From NCBI GenBank assembly GCA_045631465.1, contig JAZQUV010000042.1, forward strand, positions 1-22,198: a stretch of DNA of 22,198 nt, given 5' to 3'. The notes under the pieces are model-generated. The model was not told where the DNA came from. It saw only the letters and a program-made list of their open reading frames with translations, and did not search any database. Source of the DNA: Aphodosoma sp045631465 (GTDB lineage: Bacteria > Bacteroidota > Bacteroidia > Bacteroidales > Paludibacteraceae). The position numbers were made by a program, and so were the translations under genes. Positions 16,201 through 22,198 of the stretch are shown piece after piece. The first letter of the stretch is position 1, and each line of letters opens with the position of its first letter.

Positions 16201-17635
16201 TAGAAATCACATCAGATTCAGGAGCCAATACATTAGAGATTTCCACTTCATATTTTCCTGCTTTGCCATATTCCAACCAATCTAACGTTACCTCTTGTGC
16301 TAAAATATTTTTCACTTTAATATTTTCCAAACGAGGACAAGTTGGTCGTGGATTTACTCTAACGGCATCAACATACAATCGTCCGCTGACACCTGCAGGC
16401 AATGAAATAAACAACGACAAATTCTCTTGATTTTCGTAATATGAAGCATCAGTGCAGAAACGCACCTCACGCCAATTTGAACGAACTTTAATAGTATCTA
16501 CCAAGAGAATTTCGAATGCATCAGCAGACAATGGATCTGTTGTAAGACCAACATTAAATGGCAAACCAAAATCGCCATAAACCATGAACGAAACTTCCAA
16601 GTCATTTGCTGCGTGCGCAAATTGTTCAGAAACTGCGTATGCAGTTTTAGATGCGTTGCCTTGGAACATCAAAGAGTAGCCTGTATCGCCATATCTAAAT
16701 CCAGAAGTAGAAATCTCTACACCTGCCAAATTTTCAGGATTAACCACCCAGCAAGAAGGAATCAAACGGTCTTCTGCATCAAAATCTACTTTATATGGCA
16801 AGGCAACATAATCACACAATGTTCTGAAAGAGAAATCTTCACTCCATTTTGAAGTTCCTTTCATGTCTTCAGAACAATCGGAACATAAACTAACAGTATA
16901 TGAAGTTTTGCTCTTTAATCCTTCTATTGTAAACAAATAAGAACCGTCGTTCTCAAATCTATAATCATTGTAATTACCAACTACCGCACCTGTTTCATCT
17001 TTCACTCTAATTTTGAAATGAGCAGGCAATGAACCACCATCAGAATTGATTGTCCACATTATCGAAGCACTATTTTGCGATACCGACACCAATTCTATAT
17101 CCATCGGATAGGCACAAATAGAGACATCTTCGATTGACACTTTATCGAAATAAGCATATCCTCCAGCATCAGTTTTCTTGCCATAAAATGCAATCTTTAT
17201 CTTTGAGCCAGTGAAATTCTTCAATGAATAGGTCTTCAACACCCACGACGAAGAGACCAAATTCTTACCTAACAAATGGCGAGTTTCGGTTCCATCTGCA
17301 TTCAAAACATCCACATATACAGAAAAATCTGCAGTTTCGTTTTTAAAATAGAAACTCAAATCTTTATCTGAAGTCAATGTAATCTCTGGTGTGCGCAACA
17401 CGCTATAAGAGCCGCCACCTGCATTAAATCTCATACACATTGCGTCAAAATCTTCTTTTTGACCTCTCCATGCGTATGTTCCAGACATTTCTCCTTCTGT
17501 TATACTCCAAGTGTTTGGAATTTTACGCGCACTTGTAGTATTGAAATCTTCATAAAAATTGGTTTGAGCTTGCACCTCAAACGTCAAACTCAGTAATAAA
17601 GTAATAATAAGAAAGAAAAAAGATTTTGTTTTCAT
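7286..17635 (-). CDS. Giant T9SS-secreted surface protein with jelly-roll/FN3 modules
   Basis: The protein has 3449 aa from the ATG at 17635; the frame runs back to a GTG at 17683, but only the ATG gives a proper signal peptide (MKTKSFFFLIITLLLSLTFEVQA, cleavage before Gln). Order: 12 jelly-roll (MAM- or concanavalin-like) modules, recognisable by PY-x-E-x-FE...P-x-CW starts, alternating with 11 fibronectin III-like modules (T-x-Y-x-V-x-V-R-S-V-C...W...F-x-T-x-C), about residues 25-2990. Seven ICEG...GCDS repeats follow at about 2990-3360. The T9SS type A sorting domain at about 3365-3449 has APNP, VIDATGKVV, LPTGGIYLVRV and a basic end. It is therefore exported by Sec, moved across the outer membrane by T9SS, and attached to the surface or released. 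The domains suggest adhesion or glycan binding (inferred); no protease or glycosidase catalytic motif is seen. A terminator separates it from the OmpA gene upstream. Confidence 0.93.
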   Translation of the reverse strand: MKTKSFFFLIITLLLSLTFEVQAQTNFYEDFNTTSARKIPNTWSITEGEMSGTYAWRGQKEDFDAMCMRFNAGGGSYSVLRTPEITLTSDKDLSFYFKNETADFSVYVDVLNADGTETRHLLGKNLVSSSWVLKTYSLKNFTGSKIKIAFYGKKTDAGGYAYFDKVSIEDVSICAYPMDIELVSVSQNSASIMWTINSDGGSLPAHFKIRVKDETGAVVGNYNDYRFENDGSYLFTIEGLKSKTSYTVSLCSDCSEDMKGTSKWSEDFSFRTLCDYVALPYKVDFDAEDRLIPSCWVVNPENLAGVEISTSGFRYGDTGYSLMFQGNASKTAYAVSEQFAHAANDLEVSFMVYGDFGLPFNVGLTTDPLSADAFEILLVDTIKVRSNWREVRFCTDASYYENQENLSLFISLPAGVSGRLYVDAVRVNPRPTCPRLENIKVKNILAQEVTLDWLEYGKAGKYEVEISNVLAPESDVISKTVTSYPCVVDGLVGNTTYSVKVRSVCSDTNKGEWSLPVEFKTSCDVMESNVFAESFEASASVIPECWQVKQFVAGYGDGENYGNEGIDVYTPTYSMYPDGVTVTEAKDGRKVLRFRKTKGGTRTAIITQAMQINTPKSYDVSFWMYRNTREIVSSAGNKYPEPVRVLVNNRPDTVGAIELDVIHACIYHSPVVEEPGWYQYDYNIPLTGTVYFMLEVLSQPEGNDLFVDDIRVYNAPTCRKIRNIELLAPTQTEFGMKWTKGDNETSWVVSYRLTDPNTFATIKSDKVTVSGGVPEFKLEGLTHSTEYRIAGKVASYCGVGDTSVWVDFDYKFMTECAVITTLPFEENFEGLTFPPTCWTTTGADGSIERHERTEYMYEGAGVQMEVPGNGQALVTPQFKFEANKEYRVSFMMMRNFGDGGIKVMLNDKPHTVGAEELLYIPTTYTEEPAVTKKGYYQYKVDFDAVGDKYLMFVQTSTQLTSANDYIDKVIISEKPVCEPVLDFTVDNVTSYTARVNVLDEGVTTCEMSFCGAGASPNVGKIVSSDSCVAVVTDLQPETTYDVYVRNVCGTVKGEWSSKKITITTHCTPFEVTKATPFVEDFEGFREAQQLDGCYIREGGYFRTEVKDNTYQSMVANSGRLYAWLSGGVSAVLYRPIKLKAGVYYELSTYAIQGGTSSYVSLGYAKVPVVDSLIYVAKQEKIEQEWVNHSGYFQVPETGVYYLGVYAYASTSIGLDDIKVQEVSCVPPTVGIANLASTSAAIKVTDMTAGKWLLSVNNFMFAPDMVNGNVFHGEVTSEYTNLENLTPNTEYYYAIKSLCGEGDESTWSKVGSFRTRCSAQSLPFSEGFEYEVNCWTFLGDYEYHNLTTYPKQEGNQSLSASKAIVVSPELDVESLADYMIEGWVRSSLGDVDIAIGVMTDINDISTYETVGTFHIQESSKWYRMSMYFSDLNLPDYADFKNSRYVVFYLPQDDVSCYLDDISIKLAPTCKQPVETKIEYITDKSCIVGWTSKGEETSWRIVAKRGERVAVDTVVTTNPAIITGLSHSTTYDFEISSICSETESSAVTNIGSITTECGIWDLPYVEDFSTYSYGAIPLCWENLDNGGWFIEQDNRIYFPKNEVNKAGQKGTILTPKFSLKGVEGALLTMSLANRMADTLTIRLSIDGGETYPIILGQGYKDLSNYTEVKFDLTPYVGNDIRISIEGTASGVETSHIVINHFEIEKIESCMRPVELKLNSIGGTSAVVEIIDTTGATAWQYACLKSNEYLEDVVEFTSVTTNSFTIENLAGFTDYTLYVRTNCGDKQSSWRSTTFTTECAEVNSIPYFDSFEKIDKPQDGCFTVFTTKPNGVESWRPTTGISISRYSDGNQSLEFFPSNEYELFVIMPQLDAPTTSLQMTFDYLSQRSSYYAPDIVVGVMKDANNASTFEEVTTCVSFEPRKDVDGNVIFETVKVEFNALDAEFLNSRIAFKVGPTLYNQGEAYIDNIKIEAADACPNVRSVELVSADATSAKLALKYMSDAVQLAYGPAIQDIDSMTRVVSTLDTIELANLTKATNYAVYARSVCGVDTGAWIQPLLFGTECDTYVISDATMYSESFNSYSNHPMDFPACYTRIKTHTELGVMYPRLTKARDGEGDKNVLHLYKEVVLALPEFNLPGERLMMTFNYYNPDGGTYFKVGLQDDLSDEATFVEVKELYASSLLKQLTLDFSQYKVSGKYIVFKGLAKTNSVYVDNIVVSKAPECFAPTDLKLKALGDTFAIFDWNHAPAAIKYECELSSENGIEKFDVDTLTELLTLSNLTRSTKYVLRMRAICVEATDWVETQFTTMNSVPSFPYVCGFEDASENGDWLFADKGEDVKFIVGGNNNNSVMTGDSALYIADASNAYAYYDAGSANVYAYRTLLFESGDYQISFDWKCNGETDRDFGRVFLAPIDIYVNAGTKIGANELDTEKYIRLHENDKLSGSPVWKGESTVVSVKEMTNYYLIVQWSNDVSAAMNPPLSIDNIHIEKIECGVIDGLALRYVGTDSTLVGFNNPIDGGEVEYVVSLTGDVESVYARGIVTGDSIALNGLNADTQYYLFVRPVCGEGVESPWVNLSFATECHAVEVKGGMPYLENFEAYSSADVFDNCWDEDHILGDNRWMINSVDASVVAHAYSGSNFMSLSSRGGKNKNSVTRAFKLEGGKYYKVSVYACQSDKVAAYVSLIKAGENGDVVELGREAITINDYQKISAELYVETTGIYELGLIGEVSSSSWNLMIDDFSVEELKVGTPVNLQVEEVTENSVKLTWVGNSEKYEVEILQAGISVVSMTVNATTATFTHLQASTAYEARVRGVYGDEVSAWATVNFNTNCGVVYPPFVETFENVQLSSIPLCWDNSTVSSLLDNMYNWAVYQPEEYGYITTEYGRCARIQCASTSGHSMLMTPSLSLNGDYSLSFKYVSSSANEKLKVVVVYDGGADTLGTLGNTEHVWETARYDLSSYKGKVVKLGFYATASKASSAYIIIDDVRVLCYVDNIVFEDAICQPSQGSVTYSKYGFTVNSSSLVVGENIIEQLFEAQTASECDTLKTLKLTMNASGIYQYNDTICQGEVYAKAPFEGKNIVLSGYYDALLTSSCGCDSVVRLNLTVLNTHYAMADTICEGDVYKLGNKQLTEAGIYVDTLINSRGCDSVVTLTLSVIPKYFEEQRHICEGDKVEWIDTVLTTSGKYERVFENSNGCDSVVIMNLVVLPSEVEVYDTICLGEDYQFLDTIITESGLYVRTFQNMLRCDSTVHLYLTVAEPEPTIENDYICEGELYTGYGHNRIVITQDTLLIQRISQPDRCDSIVHVYVDYIETVEIDTIIYIQEGEIYEFGDKTLSKPGKYREIFTSSAGCDSIVNLTLEIGTGLEGVYVLSLVIAPNPISGGETTYINREWTAEEMQGLMLEVIDATGKVVVREEPMTYPIAVEGLPTGGIYLVRVVDGNGGVYIGRIVVVR
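7570..8670 (-). repeat. Seven ICEG...GCDS repeats in the giant surface protein
   Basis: These are seven copies of a module of about 45 residues: [TIC-x-GE-x-Y ... G-x-Y ... GCDS-V-V-x-L-x-L-x-V], spaced about 150 bp apart at the GCDS codons (near 8517, 8354, 8202, 8051, 7903, 7741 and 7589). The first (ICQPSQG...ECDT) is divergent. The last has lost the leading Cys (YIQEGE) but keeps GCDS. Such repeats are common just before T9SS sorting domains in Bacteroidales and probably form a disulfide-stabilised beta stalk (inferred). The neighbouring cargo protein carries two of the same kind. Confidence 0.8.
8665..17563 (-). repeat. Tandem jelly-roll/FN3 array within the giant protein
   Basis: About 8.9 kb encodes 12 jelly-roll and 11 FN3-like modules of about 250 aa per pair. 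They are similar in pattern but diverged in sequence, so this is old internal duplication rather than recent DNA repeats. Each jelly-roll ends in a D-x-I-x-V strand (YIDNIKIE, FVDDIRVY) followed by the Cys that opens the FN3 module. Counts come from direct reading of the RSVC-type and CW-type motifs. Confidence 0.8.
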
Positions 17636-17955
17636 AATATTATCAATTTTATTTTCAAAATTATTGAGATAAAAACAAGGCACCTCTAATTCAAATTTAC
17701 CCTCAAAAAAAGCTTTTATTAATTGGCGGACTTCTTCGGGATAGGTTGCTTGAAGGTTGCTCTCACTATCTTGGAAGTATGGGTGAGGGTTGGTTTATCC
17801 TTTGAAGAGGTATGCTAAAGATTAGGATTATCTTTCGTGTTTATAAGGACAAAAATAACTTATAATGATATTAAATTTTGATTATATAATAATAAAAAAC
17901 TATAAGAGTTATAGCAACTATATTTCTATAGTCCCTATAACTCCTATATTATTTC
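17636..17955 (-). promoter_or_regulatory. Upstream region of the 10-kb gene: -7 boxes and a structured segment
   Basis: This 320-bp stretch has no gene. On the minus strand the TAnnTTTG matches are at plus 17850-17857 (TATTTTTG), 17692-17699 (TAAATTTG) and 17656-17663 (TAATTTTG); none has a clear -33 TTTG at 19 nt, so the start site is uncertain. A foldable segment at 17733-17808 has nested stems: TCTTC with GAAGA (17804-17808), GGATA (17739-17743) with TATCC (17796-17800), and CTCAC (17762-17766) with GTGAG (17783-17787). With the 17850 box, this would lie in an mRNA leader of about 200 nt. The terminator of the OmpA gene occupies 17896-17943. Confidence 0.35.
17896..17943 (-). terminator. 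Terminator of the OmpA-family gene
   Basis: On the minus strand GAGTTATAG (plus 17935-17943) pairs with CTATAACTC (17906-17914). Within it ACTATA pairs with TATAGT (17917-17922 with 17927-17932) around a GAAA tetraloop, with a 2x2 internal loop. It begins 12 nt after the OmpA stop codon and is followed by a TTTTTTATTATT tract. The stem is AT-rich but long. Confidence 0.72.
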
Positions 17956-19617
17956 TTATTCGTTACTAAGAATTGTAAATTCTACCCTTCGGTTTTCAGC
18001 ACGTCCCTCTTCTGTTTTGTTAGATTCGATTGGTTCTTCCGAGCCTCGGCCGTTCCATTCCATACGTGAAGGGTCTATACCACGTTTAACCATTTCATCA
18101 TATACAGACTTAGCACGTCCTTCTGACAATTTTTTGTTGTAACGTTCCGAACCTACGTTGTCGGTGTGACCTGTAATACGTATTCTCATATTCGGATTAG
18201 CTGCTAACAATTGATACAACTCTTCGAGTGATGGCGCTGAGATATTTCTAATTGTTGTCTTATCGGTATCGAACAACAAGTTACGCAAAACAACAACTGT
18301 GTTTTTCTTGATTGGTTGCAAATCGACATACAATGTATCACTTACTACGTTGAACAATGTGTCGTTGAAATCGATATAACCAGGACGAGAAACAAAGAGT
18401 CCGTACTTACCATTATCGATTTGTTCTTCTACAAAACCAGTCTCTTTATCAGTCATACCAGCAAATATAGTGTCTGGTTGTTCGCCCAAAGTGTATACTT
18501 TAACAACCGCATCCAATGGTTCTTGAGTTTCATAGTCGTTAACAAACAAGTAGAAGTATGTTGGATCTGGGATGTAAGTCAAATCTCTGAGGACTGGACG
18601 ACGCACTTTGCGTTTTGGTTTTGGTTTTGGAGCTTTATCAATACCTAACAATACTGTGAATTTAGCACCTACTACCAATGAATTCAAATTAGCCAATTTG
18701 CCTTCACTGTTTTTTACAGACAAAATACTATTGTTTTGGAATTGACCATCATTGATATTTGACAATGGCACTTCGAAAGTTCCATCACCATTATCTTTCA
18801 TGTCTGGGAAATTGAACAATAGACCATTAGGTGTGTTTTTGTTTATGTTCATAAGACCATAATCAACAAAAGCGCCTACACGATAAGACAATTTACGTTT
18901 TTCTTTGCCTGAACCATATTCCAATGCTGATGCAGGGAAATATTCGTCAAGACATACACCTGCTTCTAATGAAAGGGCTACATCAAGACCGAAATTCAAA
19001 TTGCTACCATATTTTGCTTTTTGAGTATTCAAATTATGAGTAGGCATATTCTCCAAATTGTCAATCAAAGTAGGATCGACAAGATATGTTGTAACGTCAC
19101 TCTTCATTGAATAGTTACCCATCAAACCTAAACCAGCTTTTACACCAGCCAAGAAATAGATTTGGTTGAATTCTGCACCAAACATAACAGGTATATTCAA
19201 CGACATACGATTTTGAGCTTCACGATATTTAGCAGAGCTCAACACATACATCATATCTTGTTGAACTTGTTGGTCTTTATAGATATATTTACCTGAATAA
19301 TCAAAATCATCCAAAGCTGTAGTAGAGTTCAAATACATAAATTCCAATCCGGCACGGAAATTGAAATTAGATTTATGTTTCATGAAGTAGCCTACACCGA
19401 GCATACCAGTACCGCCACCAGGCACTGATGTACCTTCGATTCCATGCAATAATGCAGAGTAACCACCTCCGCCATAAACATCGATATAAGAACTAAATGT
19501 TTTTGGCGCACTCTCTTTCTCTTTTTTGCGTTTACGTTTTTGAGCTTCTACATCCGAAAATGGTAAAATCAAAAACACCGCTAACAATAACAATGTAATT
19601 TTTGTTAAGTGTTTCAT
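17956..19617 (-). CDS. OmpA-family outer membrane protein (barrel, CRD-like domain, OmpA_C)
   Basis: The 553-aa protein has a signal peptide (MKHLTKITLLLLAVFLILPF, cleavage near VEA-Q at 25) and a basic KRKRKKEK stretch. About 40-330 has the alternating aromatic and glycine pattern of an outer-membrane beta-barrel (YIDVYGGGGYSALL, FRAGLEFMYL, YRVGAFVDYGL). A Pro/Lys/Arg linker (about 330-350) leads to a carboxypeptidase-regulatory-like beta domain at about 351-436 (GMTDKETGFVEEQIDNGKYG, SRPGYIDF). The C-terminal OmpA peptidoglycan-binding domain is about 437-553: FDTDKTTI, GHTDNVGS with Asp486, LSEGRAKSV with Arg501 (equivalent to the diaminopimelate-binding Asp/Arg of E. coli OmpA), and NRRVEF. 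It probably ties the outer membrane to the wall. It is 31 nt downstream of a T9SS cargo gene and probably co-transcribed with it. Confidence 0.93.
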   Translation of the reverse strand: MKHLTKITLLLLAVFLILPFSDVEAQKRKRKKEKESAPKTFSSYIDVYGGGGYSALLHGIEGTSVPGGGTGMLGVGYFMKHKSNFNFRAGLEFMYLNSTTALDDFDYSGKYIYKDQQVQQDMMYVLSSAKYREAQNRMSLNIPVMFGAEFNQIYFLAGVKAGLGLMGNYSMKSDVTTYLVDPTLIDNLENMPTHNLNTQKAKYGSNLNFGLDVALSLEAGVCLDEYFPASALEYGSGKEKRKLSYRVGAFVDYGLMNINKNTPNGLLFNFPDMKDNGDGTFEVPLSNINDGQFQNNSILSVKNSEGKLANLNSLVVGAKFTVLLGIDKAPKPKPKRKVRRPVLRDLTYIPDPTYFYLFVNDYETQEPLDAVVKVYTLGEQPDTIFAGMTDKETGFVEEQIDNGKYGLFVSRPGYIDFNDTLFNVVSDTLYVDLQPIKKNTVVVLRNLLFDTDKTTIRNISAPSLEELYQLLAANPNMRIRITGHTDNVGSERYNKKLSEGRAKSVYDEMVKRGIDPSRMEWNGRGSEEPIESNKTEEGRAENRRVEFTILSNE

Positions 19618-19648
19618 AATGATAAAATTTTATTGGTTATTTTTTCTA

Positions 19649-22198
19649 TTATTTTTTTCCTATAACTATTTTTCTCACCTCGACATTTCCATCCAAATAA
19701 TTAAACTGCATTACATAAACGCCAGCTTCTCTCGGCATATCGATTATATTCTCACCTTCAGTCAAATCAAATACTGAATATAATGCACCTGCCATATTAT
19801 ACACACGACATTTCGCAGCCATCGGTATTTTCACATTAATTACATCACTTGCAAATATCACAACTCCCGAATTTTTTATTTCCGATTCTGAGAATTTAAC
19901 AGGAGTTATCGAACAAGTATAAGCCGAAACACCATCATCTGCACGAGTGAGCAACACCTGATATTCTCCATTGAACTCTAAATCAGCACCTGTGTAGTAT
20001 TGCGATGCTGTAAATCCTTCTAATGGTTGTCCGTTCAAGAACCATTGATATGCTACGAATTCATAACCACCATTATAGTCGCTATTCTTCACAGCCAATA
20101 CATCATTCCAACGTTGAGCAATAATAGTATCAGGATACAAAACATCAAACACCAAAGTTGTATCCAAATCGCCACAATCGCTATTATAGAATGTGAATTT
20201 AGCCTCATAGCTATCTGGTCTTACTTTCTCTGGTACATCCAATTCGATAAACTCAACTTCGCCCAAACTATCCAAAACTTCAACATCTTTAAAGCCTGCG
20301 CTCTTCGCCTTATCAGAATAAGCCACACTATAGCCTGTCAACTTACCACTATTTAAGGTATAATCTATCTCAACCTTATCATCATCAGCACAAATAGTAG
20401 GCATATCAAAATTCAAAACCAATGATTCCAACACATTCAAATTCAATATATAGTACAATGAATCACAACCCAACGAACTTGCAACACCTTTTTCATACAC
20501 ACCAGTTTGCATCAATGTGTCATACTCTGTTCCTACATTCCAAACAAATGGTAACATTGATGTGCAAATCATACTATCAACAACTATCGTATCCGCCACC
20601 AATGTTTTTAATGTCAATTGCAATATCGAATCACAGCCATGCACAGATTGCAATGTATCAATATATTCACCCGGTTCAGTATATGTTTTACCATTAAATA
20701 CCACCTCGCTACCATCACAAACATAACGTACTGTTTCGGCAAACGAAGGTTGCAATTTTGGCACTTTTAACGTATATTCTTTAATGTCTTCACATGTATT
20801 AAACATGCCCTTCATGACAACTACAAACGTATCACCTTCATTTGGAGCAATTATGCGCATAGAAGGGTCAGAGGCAATAGTTGTACCGTTCTCAAAAAGA
20901 GTATTTTTCTCGCTTCGTATCTCAAAATAGTAGTCTTTAATCGTAGCCACAGAGGTTGCAACATCCAACGTATCAGTCACATTACCATCTTTGTCCATCT
21001 TCAAATCGACCATCTTACTCTTATTGAGCAACTCTACATAATTCACACAATTTTCTGGTTTAACTGCGTAATCCATACCAACTTTAGGTACGCGTGGCCA
21101 AACATTTGCATTCAATGTAAAGTAGCATCCATTATCCTCTGGATAAATCAAATCCACCGAATAAGAGGTTATTTCATCTTCAGGCACTACAAAATATTGT
21201 TCTGTACTTACTGGTGTTTTATTTGCATCGCCTTGAACATACCACAAATAATTAAAACCTGCAGGCACATACAAAGTATCGGCTTTCTCCGTACAACTCA
21301 TACCCTCGATTTCGCCTTCAGTACAATCCAACACAAAATATCCGTATGCAAAGTGATAGTTAGCCACACAAGCTGTCAATTTAATACGTATCTTCACAGT
21401 CGTACCCATATAATCTGCCAAGTTGATACCCAAAGTAGTCCAATCTAACCATTTAATCGGACATTCATGGCTTATCACCTCGCCCTCTTTTGGCTGATAC
21501 GTTTTCCAACCACGAGTATTGCCTTCCGACACATCACGAGCATTAAAGTCTGCCGATGCACACGCCAATACACGCTCACGACCTATCGCCGTATTCACAA
21601 TCTCTACCTTAATACTTGTTTGCTCATCTGGAGCATGGTGAGCAGCATATTGCAATACGGCAGCATATTTCAACAACAACACCGATTTATCTTCTGGTAT
21701 TGTATATGTATATTCTATAACACCCGATGGCGAACCATGATCCGAAGTTGGCGAATCGCCATGAGGACCCTCTGTCCAGTTTCCCAAACGCACAGAAGCC
21801 ATCTCTCCTTCAGGCACAGTCTTCAACTGATAGCCTGTCAAACGGTCATATTCGTCTTGCATATAATGCACTGTATGAATACTATGACGACTTTCATATC
21901 CATAATCTATTGCACGATTTTGCTCTTTAGGGCTATCGAATGTTCCAAAGAAGCATGCAGTAGCATCATTAGTAAAGTCCATATAATTCAAACAATGCTT
22001 CGCATCGTCATACACTATATAATTCGCCTTTTCAACCCACATACTCGTATCATTAGCACACAAAGCCCTAATTCTGAAATTATAAACTCCTTCAGCTATT
22101 GCGGCGTATGGTATCGAATATTCTGTAGTAGTTATGCCTTTAATTGTTGTTACGGCAGTGTCTTTCAACGAACTAATGCGATTATACATTATTTCATA
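19649..22198 (-). CDS. Second large T9SS cargo protein, C-terminal 849 aa (5' end outside window)
   Basis: The frame is open through the right edge (YEIMYN precedes the first in-window Met), so the N-terminus is missing. Visible order: the end of an FN3-like domain (GVYNFRIRALCANDTSMW), and a beta-sandwich or jelly-roll module (SVRLGNW, YTYTIPEDKSVLLLKYAAVLQ, LDWTTLGINLADYMGTTVKIRI, YGYFVLDCTEGEIEG). Ig- or PKD-like regions, two GCDS repeats (VRYVCDG...GCDSILQLTL; MICTSM...GCDSLYYILNL), an Ig-like segment (YQWFLNGQPLEG), and a T9SS type A sorting domain (VYNMAGALYSVFDLTEGENIIDM, AGVYVMQF, ending in KIVIGKK) follow. It is secreted and surface-associated, with no catalytic motif seen. It shares repeats and targeting with the 3449-aa protein. 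The 31-nt gap to the OmpA gene, with no terminator, implies one operon. Confidence 0.88.
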   Translation of the reverse strand, partial: YEIMYNRISSLKDTAVTTIKGITTTEYSIPYAAIAEGVYNFRIRALCANDTSMWVEKANYIVYDDAKHCLNYMDFTNDATACFFGTFDSPKEQNRAIDYGYESRHSIHTVHYMQDEYDRLTGYQLKTVPEGEMASVRLGNWTEGPHGDSPTSDHGSPSGVIEYTYTIPEDKSVLLLKYAAVLQYAAHHAPDEQTSIKVEIVNTAIGRERVLACASADFNARDVSEGNTRGWKTYQPKEGEVISHECPIKWLDWTTLGINLADYMGTTVKIRIKLTACVANYHFAYGYFVLDCTEGEIEGMSCTEKADTLYVPAGFNYLWYVQGDANKTPVSTEQYFVVPEDEITSYSVDLIYPEDNGCYFTLNANVWPRVPKVGMDYAVKPENCVNYVELLNKSKMVDLKMDKDGNVTDTLDVATSVATIKDYYFEIRSEKNTLFENGTTIASDPSMRIIAPNEGDTFVVVMKGMFNTCEDIKEYTLKVPKLQPSFAETVRYVCDGSEVVFNGKTYTEPGEYIDTLQSVHGCDSILQLTLKTLVADTIVVDSMICTSMLPFVWNVGTEYDTLMQTGVYEKGVASSLGCDSLYYILNLNVLESLVLNFDMPTICADDDKVEIDYTLNSGKLTGYSVAYSDKAKSAGFKDVEVLDSLGEVEFIELDVPEKVRPDSYEAKFTFYNSDCGDLDTTLVFDVLYPDTIIAQRWNDVLAVKNSDYNGGYEFVAYQWFLNGQPLEGFTASQYYTGADLEFNGEYQVLLTRADDGVSAYTCSITPVKFSESEIKNSGVVIFASDVINVKIPMAAKCRVYNMAGALYSVFDLTEGENIIDMPREAGVYVMQFNYLDGNVEVRKIVIGKK

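Noticed and set aside
17636..17683. GTG start at 17683 for the giant protein
   Set aside because: It would put 16 polar residues before the signal peptide. The ATG at 17635 gives a normal Lys-rich start followed by a hydrophobic core.

Overview
The window comes from a member of the Bacteroidota, most likely order Bacteroidales. Four things point this way. The malate dehydrogenase is of the Bacteroidales LDH-like type. Two very large secreted proteins end in type IX secretion (T9SS) C-terminal sorting domains. Several promoters fit the Bacteroidota -7 consensus TAnnTTTG. Start codons sit behind A/T-rich leaders without Shine-Dalgarno sequences. The DNA is AT-rich, and no tRNA, rRNA, CRISPR array, transposase or integrase is visible.

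Layout. (1) 1-193: 3' end of an unrecognised + strand gene, then about 340 bp with a hairpin, an orphan promoter-like box and a doubtful 45-codon ORF. (2) 536-2628: a membrane-anchored coiled-coil protein (- strand) and mdh (+ strand) diverge from a 263-bp region with a -7 box for each gene and a hairpin in the mdh leader. mdh has a strong terminator. (3) 2718-3202: non-coding DNA with a palindrome and a second strong terminator that follows no visible gene, so a small RNA may be encoded here. (4) 3203-6229: a compact three-gene + strand cassette of an AAA+ ATPase with N-terminal winged-helix-like domains and two small proteins of unknown function, closed by a hairpin shared with the convergent gene 6276-6995. 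(5) 7015-7225: a 211-bp element of nested inverted repeats. (6) 7286-22198: about 15 kb of - strand cell-surface genes. These are a 3449-aa T9SS cargo protein with 12 jelly-roll and 11 FN3-like modules, an outer-membrane OmpA-family protein, and the C-terminal 849 aa of a second large T9SS cargo protein.

How the genes fit together. The surface region is coherent: two exported, disulfide-rich, adhesin-like proteins flank an OmpA-type anchor linking outer membrane and peptidoglycan. The upstream cargo gene and the OmpA gene are probably co-transcribed (31-nt gap), while the 10-kb gene lies beyond a terminator and is likely its own unit. mdh is ordinary central metabolism with strongly biased codons, as expected of high expression. 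The AAA+ cassette is the best candidate for a little-described system, but its function cannot be read from sequence alone.

The most informative observation is in the giant protein. Two cysteine pairs recur in nearly every module, and where one partner is missing the other is missing too, which predicts the disulfide pattern. I saw no clear evidence of a wholly new system and give the candidates with matching restraint.
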